Shown: positions 44,546 through 53,949 of the stretch, piece by piece
How positions within the stretch are numbered: position 1 is the first letter of the stretch
Layout: every line of letters starts with the position of its first letter
Origin: Parvimonas micra
Lineage (GTDB): Bacteria; Bacillota; Clostridia; Tissierellales; Peptoniphilaceae
Length of the DNA: 64,000 nt
NCBI RefSeq assembly: GCF_900637905.1
Contig: NZ_LR134472.1
Location: 248,001 to 312,000 of the forward strand
Direction: 5' to 3'
The notes under the pieces: model-generated
What the model saw: only the letters and a program-made list of their open reading frames with translations
The model's database searches: none
Told to the model about the DNA's origin: nothing
Translations under genes and position numbers: made by a program

Positions 44546-45449
44546 TTTTATAATAAGAATACCATTTAGGTATAATTGTTTTAAAATTCTCATAATTTTC
44601 AAAAGTCTTATAAAATCTTCTTTTCATTCCAAGAATTTCTTTTTCTCCAAATTTTTCAGCCCATTTAATTGAATACAAGGTATAACAAGCTACATAAATT
44701 GCTTGAATCTCCCAAAATTCATTCGGAACATCATCTTCAAAATATGAGTCAATCTGTCCGACACAGTATGGAATACTAAATTCTATACCAAAACTTTCCA
44801 GTTTATAAAATTCTTCATAAGAGTCAAATATGCACCAACGATTAAAATCTATAACTCCTATCTCATTATTTTCCATTAAAATTAAATTTGAAGGATGAAA
44901 ATCTCCATGTAAATAAGAATAATTTCCACAAATTTTATCTACATTTCTTTTAACATATTCAATAAAATTATTGTCATTTTCAACTCTCACATTAGATGAT
45001 TCATATTTTTCTATTTTATCCAACAATTTTATTTTAAGCCTATCATCAAAATTTTTGTCCTCAACTTTTAGACTGTGAATAGCTTTTAGAATTCTTCCTG
45101 CTTTTCTTCCAAGTAAATATTGTTCTTCTATTGAAAGTTTTGGAAGCGCCTCACTTAAATCAACTCCGTTAATCCAAGATAAGAGCATATAGACATTCTT
45201 TTTACCATTACATATTCCAAAACTTATAGGCTTTGACATTTCAAAACCTAGTTTAGAAAATTTTGAAATAACTTCATATTCTTCTTTTTTTTGTTCATAA
45301 AGAGAAATATCGGATAATCTTAAAAGTAAATATCCACTTTTATTTTTTAATTTTATCTTAAACTTTTCATCTTTAGAATATCCTTTATTTATTTTCTCAA
45401 CACTTTCTACATCTTCCAGTTCTTTTATATCTTTTAAAAATTCAAACAT
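44523..45449 (-). CDS. APH-family phosphotransferase (aminoglycoside phosphotransferase fold)
   Basis: A 308-residue kinase-fold protein with the catalytic loop YLHGDFHPSNLIL (Asp base) and the metal-binding IDFNRW that replaces DFG. The N-lobe carries KIKLKNKSGYLLLRLSD. The family includes aminoglycoside kinases, choline kinases and homoserine kinases; overall features are closest to generic Firmicutes members whose substrate is unknown. I would not call it a resistance gene. Last gene of the ribF-galE-MATE-DUF436 string. Confidence 0.8.
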   Translation of the reverse strand: MFEFLKDIKELEDVESVEKINKGYSKDEKFKIKLKNKSGYLLLRLSDISLYEQKKEEYEVISKFSKLGFEMSKPISFGICNGKKNVYMLLSWINGVDLSEALPKLSIEEQYLLGRKAGRILKAIHSLKVEDKNFDDRLKIKLLDKIEKYESSNVRVENDNNFIEYVKRNVDKICGNYSYLHGDFHPSNLILMENNEIGVIDFNRWCIFDSYEEFYKLESFGIEFSIPYCVGQIDSYFEDDVPNEFWEIQAIYVACYTLYSIKWAEKFGEKEILGMKRRFYKTFENYENFKTIIPKWYSYYKNNKGYSL

Positions 45450-45464
45450 ATATTCTCCAATTAA

Positions 45465-46007
45465 TTATTGATAAACTGCTCTACTTCCTCCAATCAATTT
45501 CGGTCTAGAAGTTAATGCTGTTAAATGTGCATTTCCTATTTCTTTTATTGATAATCTTACCGGTATCTGAACAAATTTAACATGCATTCCGATAGATGTA
45601 TCTCCTATATCAAGTCCTGCTTTTGCAACTATTTTTTCTACAACCACAGGATTTTTAAATAATTTATATGCAGAAGTAGCTACTCCACCACCCGCATTTT
45701 TTTGTGGTACTACATTAACTATTTCAAAATTATTTTTAATCGCAACTTCTTTTTCTATAACTATTGCTCTATTCAAATGTTCACAGCATTGAACAGCAAA
45801 ATTAACTTTAATTTTATCTAACTTTTCTTTTATAGTTTCAACAATTAGCTTTCCTACTTCAATATCAGTATCTTTTCCTATATGTTTTCCTTTTACTTCA
45901 CTTGTACTGCAACCTAAAACAAAGATGTCTCCCTCTTCAAATTTAGCTTTTTCGATAAGTTCATCCATACAAATTTCTAAATCTTCTCTAATTTTACCTA
46001 AATCCAT
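45465..46007 (-). CDS. DUF436/TIGR01440 family protein (YwlG-like)
   Basis: A 180-residue soluble protein with the family landmarks FVLGCSTSEVKGKHIGKDTDIEVGKLIVETI, FAVQCCEHLNRAIVIEKE, VVPQKNAGGGVATSAYKLFKNPVVVEKI, AGLDIGDTSIGMHVKFVQIPVR and LTSRPKLIGGSRA. The conserved CCEHLNR is striking, but no function is established for the family. AGGAGG precedes the ATG, 9 bases after the MATE gene. Confidence 0.9.
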   Translation of the reverse strand: MDLGKIREDLEICMDELIEKAKFEEGDIFVLGCSTSEVKGKHIGKDTDIEVGKLIVETIKEKLDKIKVNFAVQCCEHLNRAIVIEKEVAIKNNFEIVNVVPQKNAGGGVATSAYKLFKNPVVVEKIVAKAGLDIGDTSIGMHVKFVQIPVRLSIKEIGNAHLTALTSRPKLIGGSRAVYQ

Positions 46008-46016
46008 AATAACCTC

Positions 46017-47351
46017 CTAAAAAGTACTAATCTTTTTAACAGTTTTTAAAAGCAAGATAAATCCTGTTACAGCAGAAATAAAATCAACTATCGGATAACT
46101 TATCCATGCTCCTAAAACACCAAATCTACCTACCATAATTATAACTATCGGAATATATAGAAGTGTTTCTCTATAAATTGATAAGAAAAAATTGTATTTT
46201 TCCTTGCCGACTGATTGAAAAAAGTATATACAAATGTAATAAAAACTTAAAATTGGAAAAACTAAAATCACATATTTAAAACTATCTGTCGCCATTTGTA
46301 AAAGTCTTTCGTCTTTTAGAAACAGACCTATAATAAATTTAACCTTATAATTCATAAATATCCATATAAGAGTAGATAGTGAAAACACAAAAACAAATCC
46401 TGTTTTTAAAATTTTCTTGATTTTAACAAAATTTTTTGCTCCATAATTATAAGAGATGAGTGGTTGAATTGAACTGCTTACCCCTATCATTGCAACAAAC
46501 ATAAACATAGAAACCTTTGTAATTACTCCTACCAAAATAATTGCATCATTACCACCAACGGGTAAAAGTAAATGATTAAGGACACTAATTAAAATAGCAT
46601 CTGAAAATTCTATTATGAACGAAGAAAAACCTATTGCTAAAATATTAAATGAAATTTTCGAGTCAAGTCTTGGAATTAAAGAAAAATTATTTTCTTTCTG
46701 TAATTTTTTTACAAAAACAAGTGAAAATAAAAAAGATATAAATTGGCTCGAAATAGTGGCAATCGCCGCTCCTTCAACAGCCATATTCAAATTTTTAATT
46801 AAAATATAATCTACAACTATATTTATTAAAGCTCCAATACTTGAAGCAATTAGCATAACTTTCATATTTCCGTAAGCTATGTTCATATAACCGAAAACCG
46901 TTGTAAATGCTAAAAAAATACTGCCACACATAACAATTCTTAGATATTTGATAGAATATATCAGTATATCGTTTCTAGCTCCTAAAAACATGCAAATATC
47001 CTCAACAAATAGAATTGATATAATTGTAACTACAAATATTATAAGTAAAGTTAGTCCATTTACAGCTGTTGTATATTTTGTTATATCTTTATTTCTTTTT
47101 TCTCCAAGTCTTCTGGAAATTAAATTTGAAACTCCGATTCCAAGACAAACAGAAATTGCAATAACAAGTCTTTGTAGAGGAAAAACTACACTTAAAGCCC
47201 CGATTGAATCTGCACCGACATATCTACCAACGAAAAATGTATCCACCATATTATACAATTCTGCAATAAGAATGCTCAAAATTCCCGGTATTGCAAAATG
47301 TAATATTGCCTTAATTATATTATTTTCGTAGTAAATACTTTTCGTATCCAT
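46017..47351 (-). CDS. MATE family efflux transporter
   Basis: A 444-residue, 12-helix MATE (MOP superfamily) antiporter. It begins with AILHFAIPGILSILIAELYNMVDTFFVGRYVGADSIGALSVVFPLQRL, the typical first-helix block, and has GLGIGVSNLISRRLGEKR in the form CLGIGVSNLISRRLGEKR and SSSIQPLISYNYGAKNFVKIK in the second half. Usually Na+ or H+ coupled drug or metabolite efflux; the substrate is unknown. Confidence 0.93.
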   Translation of the reverse strand: MDTKSIYYENNIIKAILHFAIPGILSILIAELYNMVDTFFVGRYVGADSIGALSVVFPLQRLVIAISVCLGIGVSNLISRRLGEKRNKDITKYTTAVNGLTLLIIFVVTIISILFVEDICMFLGARNDILIYSIKYLRIVMCGSIFLAFTTVFGYMNIAYGNMKVMLIASSIGALINIVVDYILIKNLNMAVEGAAIATISSQFISFLFSLVFVKKLQKENNFSLIPRLDSKISFNILAIGFSSFIIEFSDAILISVLNHLLLPVGGNDAIILVGVITKVSMFMFVAMIGVSSSIQPLISYNYGAKNFVKIKKILKTGFVFVFSLSTLIWIFMNYKVKFIIGLFLKDERLLQMATDSFKYVILVFPILSFYYICIYFFQSVGKEKYNFFLSIYRETLLYIPIVIIMVGRFGVLGAWISYPIVDFISAVTGFILLLKTVKKISTF

Positions 47352-47365
47352 TTTTATAAACCTCT

Positions 47366-48382
47366 TTAATCCTCATATCCATTTGGATTATTTAATTGCC
47401 ATCTCCAACTGTCTTCACACATTTCTCTTATTCCATATTTAGCTTCCCAGCCAAGCTCTTCCTTTGCCTTAGTAGAATCAGCATAACATTCTGCAATATC
47501 TCCGCTTCTTCTTGGAGTAACTACATATTTTATCTTTTTACCTGTAACTTCTTCAAAATTTTTAATCATATCAAGAACACTATAACCTTCACCTGTTCCA
47601 AGATTATAGATTCTAACAGCTTTACTGTCTTCAAATTTTTTAATCGCCTTTATATGACCTAATGCTAAATCTAAAACATGAATATAATCCCTTACACCTG
47701 TTCCATCTTTTGTTTCATAGTCATCTCCAAAGACTCTAACATAATCCAATTTACCAACCGCTACTTGAGTTATATATGGAACTAAATTATTAGGAATTCC
47801 ATTCGGATTTTCCCCTATTCTACCACTCTTATGAGCTCCAATCGGATTAAAATATCTAAGAAGAATAACATTCCATTCATTATCAGAAATATATAAATCT
47901 GTAAAAATTTCTTCTAAAAATAATTTTGTTCTTCCATAAGGATTAGTTACAGAAAGTGAAAAATCTTCTTTTATAGGAACTGACTTCGGCTTTCCATAAA
48001 CAGTAGCAGAAGAGCTGAAAATTAAATTTTTTACATTAAATTCTCTCATAACTTCTATAAGTTTTATACTTCCGTTAATATTATTATCATAATATTCTAT
48101 AGGTTTTTCAACAGATTCTCCAACAGCCTTAAGCCCTGCAAAGTGAATTACTCCATAAATATCATTTTCTGAAAAAATCTTTCTAAGTATTTCTTTGTCT
48201 CTAATATCACCTTTGTAGAACTTGAATTTTTTACCACTAAGCTCTTCAATTATCCTTAAAACTTTTTCGCTGGAGTTGTAAAAATTATCAATTATTACTA
48301 CATCATATCCTTCATTTAAAAGTTCTATACAAGTATGAGAGCCAATATATCCGGCTCCTCCGGTAACTAAAATTTGTTTCAT
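47366..48382 (-). CDS. galE: UDP-glucose 4-epimerase
   Basis: Interconverts UDP-glucose and UDP-galactose (or the GlcNAc/GalNAc pair) for surface glycans. The 338-residue short-chain dehydrogenase-fold protein has the NAD loop TGGAGYIGSHTCIELL, VIHFAGLKAVGESVEKP, the catalytic SSSATVYG and NPYGRTK (Tyr and Lys), and RYFNPIGAHKSGRIGENPNGIPNNLVPYI, all diagnostic of GalE. Located between ribF and the MATE gene. Confidence 0.95.
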   Translation of the reverse strand: MKQILVTGGAGYIGSHTCIELLNEGYDVVIIDNFYNSSEKVLRIIEELSGKKFKFYKGDIRDKEILRKIFSENDIYGVIHFAGLKAVGESVEKPIEYYDNNINGSIKLIEVMREFNVKNLIFSSSATVYGKPKSVPIKEDFSLSVTNPYGRTKLFLEEIFTDLYISDNEWNVILLRYFNPIGAHKSGRIGENPNGIPNNLVPYITQVAVGKLDYVRVFGDDYETKDGTGVRDYIHVLDLALGHIKAIKKFEDSKAVRIYNLGTGEGYSVLDMIKNFEEVTGKKIKYVVTPRRSGDIAECYADSTKAKEELGWEAKYGIREMCEDSWRWQLNNPNGYED

Positions 48383-48391
48383 ATTTATCTC

Positions 48392-49318
48392 CTATTTTAT
48401 ATTCTTGATTAATTCTCTACATCTAATTTCGTCTTTTTTTAATTGCTCTATCAGTTCCTCAACAGAATTAAACTTTATATTATCTCTTAATCTTTCTAAA
48501 AAGCAAAGTTCAATATCTTTCCCGTAAATATCCTTATCAAAATCAAATATATGCGATTCTATCGTGGATTTTTTGTTATCAAAAGTCGGATTATAACCGA
48601 CACTTGAAAAACTGAAATATCCCTTTCCATCTACTATAGTTTTGGTAAAATAAACTCCCTCTTTTACCATAACATAATTAAAAGAAATCTCCAAGTTTGC
48701 TGTAGGATAGCCCAAATCTCTTCCTCTTTGAAAGCCCTGAGTTACTTTTCCCTTAATTGAAAAATTATCTCCCAACAAATCATTTGCCAATTCAATTTTT
48801 CCTGATTTTATGTATTCAATTATTTTTGTACTACTAATCTCAATATTATCATAGCGTAATTTATCAATAATGGTACAAGATAGACACTTTTCTTTCATAT
48901 AAGACTTTATAAAATCAGTATTTCCTTCACGATTTTTTGAAAATTTATAATCTTCTCCAACCACAATATGTTTTATATTTAGATTGATAGTTAAAAAATC
49001 TAAAAATTCTTTCGGTGAAAGATTTTTAATTTTTTCAGAAAATTCAATACTAAAAACATAATCTATTTTAAAACTTTCAAGTTTATTTAATTTATCCTCA
49101 AAAGACATTATCCTACTTGCATTTTGATGAAAAATCAAATCTTTTGTATGATTTTCAAAAAGAAAAACTGCACTCTTATAACCTTTATCTAATTTTACAT
49201 TATTTAATTCCAAAATCAATTTTTGATGTCCTCTATGAAAGCCATCAAAATTTCCTAGAGCTACAACAATGTCATCAAATTTAAAATCACTTTCCAAATT
49301 TAATTTAAAATGCTCCAT
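48392..49318 (-). CDS. ribF: Bifunctional riboflavin kinase/FAD synthetase
   Basis: Phosphorylates riboflavin to FMN and adenylates FMN to FAD. The 308-residue protein has the FAD synthetase nucleotidyltransferase domain (VALGNFDGFHRGHQKLI; SSTKIIEYIKSGKIELANDLLG), and the riboflavin kinase beta-barrel with GRDLGYPTANLE and FDFDKDIYGKDIELCFLERLRD. It leads the string ribF-galE-MATE-DUF436-APH with its own promoter. Confidence 0.96.
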   Translation of the reverse strand: MEHFKLNLESDFKFDDIVVALGNFDGFHRGHQKLILELNNVKLDKGYKSAVFLFENHTKDLIFHQNASRIMSFEDKLNKLESFKIDYVFSIEFSEKIKNLSPKEFLDFLTINLNIKHIVVGEDYKFSKNREGNTDFIKSYMKEKCLSCTIIDKLRYDNIEISSTKIIEYIKSGKIELANDLLGDNFSIKGKVTQGFQRGRDLGYPTANLEISFNYVMVKEGVYFTKTIVDGKGYFSFSSVGYNPTFDNKKSTIESHIFDFDKDIYGKDIELCFLERLRDNIKFNSVEELIEQLKKDEIRCRELIKNIK

Positions 49319-49351
49319 AAAAACCTCTTATTTAATCCATATTTTACAATA

Positions 49352-49380
49352 ATTATACAACAAAAAGTACTTAATTTCAA
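49352..49380 (-). promoter_or_regulatory. ribF operon promoter
   Basis: Minus strand TTGAAA (49375-49380), 17-base spacer, TATAAT (49352-49357). The leader is about 30 bases, so no FMN riboswitch is possible. Confidence 0.75.
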
Positions 49381-49432
49381 TTTTAGAAATCGTAAGCCCT
49401 TTAAGTCTATAAAAAATCTTATTTTACCACAT

Positions 49433-49460
49433 AAAAAAACACGTTCGTTTTGAACGCGTT
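49433..49460 (-). terminator. Terminator of the ABC exporter-mrp operon
   Basis: Minus-strand 9-bp stem AACGCGTTC/GAACGTGTT (49452-49460 with 49438-49446), five-base loop, then T residues, directly after the mrp stop. Confidence 0.85.
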
Positions 49461-49464
49461 CTCT

Positions 49465-50301
49465 CTATAATTTTTCTATCGCATCTAGTATATCTGTTAA
49501 GCAATCAGTATCTAGTTTTTCTGCTTCACCTTCATCAACCATTTCAGGTATTTTTTTATCAAGAGGAATTTTTGCAACATTTGTAAGTCCAAATTTTCTT
49601 GATATGTAAGGTAAGTCACTTTCACCAAATATATTTACTTCTTCATTACAGCAAGGACATTTAAAATAACTCATATTTTCAACTATTCCGATAATTGGAA
49701 TATTCATCATTCTTGCCATCTTAACTGCTTTTTCAACAATCATAGAAACCAAATCTTGCGGTGATGTTACAATTATAATTCCATCTACAGGTAATGATTG
49801 AAAAACTGTTAGTGGAACATCACCTGTTCCCGGTGGCATATCTACAAACATATAATCCACATTTTCCCAAACTACATCTGTCCAAAATTGTTTTATAACT
49901 CCACCTATAACAGGTCCTCTCCAAATAACCGGATCCGTTTCTTTTTCAAGCAATAAATTTATACTCATTATTTTTATTCCGTTTTCAGTTCTACACGGAA
50001 TAATTCCTCTTTCATCTATCTTTGCCTTGCTATCTATTCCAAATGATTTAGGTATTGATGGACCTGTAACATCGGCATCTAAAATTGCTACTTCCTTTTT
50101 TCTCTTCATCATTCCTGTTGCAAGCATCGAAGTTATTAAAGATTTACCAACTCCACCTTTACCACTTATAACACCAATAACTTTTTTTATATCACTGAAT
50201 TGATTTTGATCAACTAATAAACTTTCAAACTCTTCTGATACTCCACAGCTTGATGCACTAGGGCATCCCGAGCATCCTCCTGAACTACAACTATCACTCA
50301 T
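49465..50301 (-). CDS. Mrp/NBP35 family Fe-S cluster carrier ATPase
   Basis: P-loop scaffold that binds and hands over Fe-S clusters. The 278-residue protein has a Cys-rich N-terminus (C5, C10, C13, C19) as in NBP35-type forms, the deviant Walker A VISGKGGVGKSLIT, FVDMPPGTGDVPLTV (Walker B region), and the cluster-binding MSYFKCPCCNEEVNIFGESD. It starts 12 bases after the ABC exporter gene at 50314, so the two are co-transcribed although no functional link is obvious. Confidence 0.93.
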   Translation of the reverse strand: MSDSCSSGGCSGCPSASSCGVSEEFESLLVDQNQFSDIKKVIGVISGKGGVGKSLITSMLATGMMKRKKEVAILDADVTGPSIPKSFGIDSKAKIDERGIIPCRTENGIKIMSINLLLEKETDPVIWRGPVIGGVIKQFWTDVVWENVDYMFVDMPPGTGDVPLTVFQSLPVDGIIIVTSPQDLVSMIVEKAVKMARMMNIPIIGIVENMSYFKCPCCNEEVNIFGESDLPYISRKFGLTNVAKIPLDKKIPEMVDEGEAEKLDTDCLTDILDAIEKL

Positions 50302-50313
50302 AATAACATCCTC

Positions 50314-52059
50314 CTATATTTTCAGTTCTTCAGAAATATACATTTTATAGTAAATTCCTTTTTTATCTAATAATTCTAAATGTGTTCCTTGTTCAAGAAT
50401 ATTTCCATTTTCAATTAAAACAATTTTATCACAATGCTTAATCGTTGATAATCTATGTGCAACAATAATAGATGTCTTTCCCTTTAAAATATCTTTCATT
50501 TTATTTTGAATTATTTTTTCAGTTTCAGTATCTATTGAAGAAGTTGCCTCATCCAATACTAATAATTTTGGATTCTTTATCAATGCTCTTGCAAAAGATA
50601 TTAATTGTTTTTGTCCCCCTGATATATTATACCCCGTTTCTCCAATAACAGTATCTATCCCATTTGGCAACTTAGAAATAAATTCATCTATTCCAAGTAA
50701 ATTACAAACTTTTAAAATTTCTTCATCCGTTGCATTTTCATTTCCAAATTTTATATTTTCCTTTATAGAAATAGAGAAAAGTTGTGGCTGTTGTAATACA
50801 TATCCCAGATTATTGTACAAACAAGTTTTATCAATATTTCTATAATTTATCCCATCAAGATAAATGCCTCCTGAAGTAGGATTGTAAAATTTACAAATAA
50901 GATTAACTATTGTAGATTTTCCACTACCTGTACTACCTATAAACGCAACACTTTCTCCGTCTTTTATTTCAAAATTAAAATCTTTTAAAATTAATTTATC
51001 ATCATCAAAATAATGAAAACTTACATTTTCAAATTTTATATTCCCTTCAAAATCCAAATCACTTTCCTCTTCTTCAAGAATTTCGTCTTCTTCATATAAA
51101 ATTTGAAAAACTCTTTCAGCAGATGCTTGTGCAGATTTTAAATCAGTAAAAATTTGTGCCAACATTTTAAAAGGTTCAAAAATTTGAAAACTGTAAGTTA
51201 AAAAGCTCAAAAAAGCTCCATAAGTCATAACATTTCTCATAACTGAAATTGATGAAAAATTAAATGCAAAACCGACCCCAATACTTGCGACAAACATAAC
51301 TGTAGGTACAAAAATAGCTGAAATAAGTATTGACAGCAAATTATATTTTCTATATTTTTCATTGTAAGCCTTAAACTCTTTTTTCTTTTTATCTTCAATT
51401 CCAAGTGCTTTGATAGTCTTTATATAACTTAATGATTCTGTATAACTTCTTATAATTTTTGAATTATAATCTCTTACTTTTCTTTGAAATTTCAAAATAT
51501 TTTTTTGAAAGATTACAGTTACAATATAAATTGCAGGTAATATCAAAAACAACATCAGAGTCAATGTATAACTTAGATATAACATAATAGAAATAGAAAT
51601 TAACAAAACAATTATGCTATGACAGGCATCTATAACTCCCCAGCTGAAAACTTCACTAAGTTTTTGAACATCCGAAGTTAATCTGGAAATTAGTTCTCCT
51701 GTTTCATACTTCTTTATATTTGTCAGAGAAAATTTCTCAATTCTCTCAAAAACCGACTTTCTTATTTCCTTTGAAACTTGATATTCAAGCTTCCCTCCAA
51801 AAACATAAAAACTGTAAATTGCAAGAGTTGATATTATTACGAGCGAGAAAAATCCAATTCCCGCAATAATAAATCCCTTTAAATTTTGCTTTGTTATAAA
51901 ATCATCCGTTAATAATTTTATAGATAGAGGGACAACAGCTTGCAAAATTCCTGAAATTACAACTACAAACATCAGCATATAAAGTTTTTTGTATTCTATT
52001 TTATAAAATTTTATTAAATCTTTAAAAACATTTATATCTACAATTTTCTTTTTATTCAT
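50314..52059 (-). CDS. ABC exporter half-transporter with canonical catalytic site
   Basis: A 581-residue type IV ABC half-transporter: six-helix transmembrane domain (about 1-320), then nucleotide-binding domain with GSTGSGKSTIV (Walker A), a slightly deviant signature NISGGQKQ, and LLVLDEATSSID (Walker B with the catalytic Glu). It is paired with the gene at 52052-53842, with an 8-base overlap, and the two should form a heterodimeric multidrug- or peptide-type exporter of the BmrC/D or TM287/288 kind. Substrate unknown. Confidence 0.93.
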   Translation of the reverse strand: MNKKKIVDINVFKDLIKFYKIEYKKLYMLMFVVVISGILQAVVPLSIKLLTDDFITKQNLKGFIIAGIGFFSLVIISTLAIYSFYVFGGKLEYQVSKEIRKSVFERIEKFSLTNIKKYETGELISRLTSDVQKLSEVFSWGVIDACHSIIVLLISISIMLYLSYTLTLMLFLILPAIYIVTVIFQKNILKFQRKVRDYNSKIIRSYTESLSYIKTIKALGIEDKKKKEFKAYNEKYRKYNLLSILISAIFVPTVMFVASIGVGFAFNFSSISVMRNVMTYGAFLSFLTYSFQIFEPFKMLAQIFTDLKSAQASAERVFQILYEEDEILEEEESDLDFEGNIKFENVSFHYFDDDKLILKDFNFEIKDGESVAFIGSTGSGKSTIVNLICKFYNPTSGGIYLDGINYRNIDKTCLYNNLGYVLQQPQLFSISIKENIKFGNENATDEEILKVCNLLGIDEFISKLPNGIDTVIGETGYNISGGQKQLISFARALIKNPKLLVLDEATSSIDTETEKIIQNKMKDILKGKTSIIVAHRLSTIKHCDKIVLIENGNILEQGTHLELLDKKGIYYKMYISEELKI

Positions 52060-53842
52060 TGTTTACATCATATTCCTTACTTTGAATTTCATTTATTTTG
52101 CTATACATTCCATTTTTCTTAATCAACTCATTGTGTTTTCCACTTTCAACTATTTTCCCATCATCCATAACAATTATATTATCACAATTAGCTATAGTTG
52201 AAATTCTATGAGAAATAATAATAGAAGTAAATTTTCTATCCATAGATTTCAGTGCATTATTTATCTTTAAATCTGTATTCATATCAACAGCACTTAGGCT
52301 ATCATCTAAAATCAATACTTCAAAAGGTTTTAACAAACCTCTGGCAATAGAAATTCTTTGCTTTTGTCCGCCGGAAAGATTTACACCATTATCTACTACT
52401 GTTGTTCTATATTTAGAAGAAAAATCCATAATTTCATTATGTATTGATGAAATCTCAGTTGCATTATAAACGGAACTTTCATCAATATCATCATTTACAA
52501 TTTTTATATTGTCCAAAATTGACATATTAAAAAGTTCACTATCTTGCATAATCGCAGAAATTTTTTCTCTAATATATCTTTTATTTATTTCTTTTATATT
52601 TATACCGTCAATTAAAATTTCTCCACTTGTTGCTTCAAAAAATCCAAGTAATAGATAAACTATCATACTTTTTCCACTACCGGTAGATCCGATAATTCCT
52701 AGGCTTTCTCCTGAATTTAAAACAAAACTGATATTATCTAAAATAGTATTATTATTTATTTTTAAACTGACATTTTTAAATTCAATCTTTTCAGAAAAAG
52801 AAACATTTTTTATTCCATAATCATAATCTTCTTCCGGCAAATCCAAAACTTCGTAAATTCTTGAGATTGAAACACTTGCCCTTGCCATATCACTAAGTAA
52901 TTGTCCCATTTGTCTGATAGGCCAAATAATCATATTAATATAGATAACAAAAGCAATTAAATCTCCAAAATTCATTTGTCCTGTAATGGTTTCATATCCT
53001 CCAACTACTAAAATAATTGCAAGTTGTAAGAAAGTTAAAAAGTCATTTACAGCCCTAAATCTTGCAAAAGTCTTCATAAAATTGTTTTGAGTTATATTAA
53101 ATTCTTCATTTTTTTCTCTGAATAGATTTAAAATGTAATCTTCTCTATTAAAAGCCTTTATAACTCTTATATTAAATAGAGCCTCTTTTATAAAAACCAT
53201 TAAATCACTTTCAGCTTCATCCGTCTTTTTAAAAATTTCGCCAATTTTTTTATAAAAAACAGATGACAAAATGGCAATTACAATACAAAGAGTTATACTT
53301 ATTGTAGCAAGTTTTAAATTTATTAAAGACATAACAACTATTACCAAAACAATTGTTGCAATAGAACCAAAAGCATTAACAAGTTGAGCCGCAAAAAGTT
53401 TTCTTACAGTTTCAATATCAGAAGAACTTCTTTGAATTAAATCCCCTGTAGAATAATCATTCAAACATCTCATATCTAAATTTAAAAACTTATTATACAT
53501 TTTTTCTTTTAAATTAAAAATTAAGTTTTCACAAGCAACATTAGAATAATAATTTCTCAAAAAAATAAAAATACAACTAATACCAGTTAAAATAACAATC
53601 ACAAAAGCTAATATGTATATATTCTCTCTAAGATAATCTCTACCGCCAATAAGATTAACGACCTTCTTTAAAATATCATATTTATACTCCTTATTTCCAA
53701 TTATTGAATCTACAGTAATCATAATTACGATAGGTGTAAGTCCTGAAAAAATTTGTATAAAAATTGTAGAAATCATAGAAAGAAAATAAGTCAATCTATT
53801 ATTTTTTAAAACCTTCCAAAAAAGTCTAATTTCTTTCAACAT
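52052..53842 (-). CDS. ABC exporter half-transporter with degenerate Walker B
   Basis: A 596-residue partner of the gene at 50314. Transmembrane domain about 1-330, nucleotide-binding domain with GSTGSGKSMIV, canonical LSGGQKQR, and VLILDDSLSAVD, where the catalytic Glu is replaced by Asp (D514). Loss of the Glu in one half is the hallmark of asymmetric heterodimeric exporters, in which one ATP site is hydrolytically weak. First gene of the exporter-mrp operon; GAGGTGAT lies before the ATG. Confidence 0.93.
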   Translation of the reverse strand: MLKEIRLFWKVLKNNRLTYFLSMISTIFIQIFSGLTPIVIMITVDSIIGNKEYKYDILKKVVNLIGGRDYLRENIYILAFVIVILTGISCIFIFLRNYYSNVACENLIFNLKEKMYNKFLNLDMRCLNDYSTGDLIQRSSSDIETVRKLFAAQLVNAFGSIATIVLVIVVMSLINLKLATISITLCIVIAILSSVFYKKIGEIFKKTDEAESDLMVFIKEALFNIRVIKAFNREDYILNLFREKNEEFNITQNNFMKTFARFRAVNDFLTFLQLAIILVVGGYETITGQMNFGDLIAFVIYINMIIWPIRQMGQLLSDMARASVSISRIYEVLDLPEEDYDYGIKNVSFSEKIEFKNVSLKINNNTILDNISFVLNSGESLGIIGSTGSGKSMIVYLLLGFFEATSGEILIDGINIKEINKRYIREKISAIMQDSELFNMSILDNIKIVNDDIDESSVYNATEISSIHNEIMDFSSKYRTTVVDNGVNLSGGQKQRISIARGLLKPFEVLILDDSLSAVDMNTDLKINNALKSMDRKFTSIIISHRISTIANCDNIIVMDDGKIVESGKHNELIKKNGMYSKINEIQSKEYDVNNE

Positions 53843-53867
53843 ATCACCTCATAAAATATCTACTTAT

Positions 53868-53896
53868 ATTTTAATCTAATTTAAGAAAAAAGGCAA
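53868..53896 (-). promoter_or_regulatory. ABC exporter operon promoter
   Basis: Minus strand TTGCCT (53891-53896), 17-base spacer, TAAAAT (53868-53873). It is back-to-back with the plus-strand promoter at 53903. Confidence 0.55.
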
Positions 53897-53902
53897 ATTT
53901 AT

Positions 53903-53931
53903 TTGGATTTATAAAGTTTTTTTGTTATAAT
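53903..53931 (+). promoter_or_regulatory. Promoter of the Ntn hydrolase gene
   Basis: TTGGAT (53903-53908), 17-base spacer, TATAAT (53926-53931) with TG one base upstream (extended -10), 18 bases before the ATG. Confidence 0.65.
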
Positions 53932-53949
53932 ACTCTAAGAGGTGATTTT

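Noticed and set aside
44523-45449. Aminoglycoside resistance gene
   Set aside because: The fold is APH-like, but the family is broad and the context is a housekeeping operon; no sequence feature identifies a resistance subtype.
49319-49357. FMN riboswitch before ribF
   Set aside because: The promoter leaves a leader of only about 30 bases.
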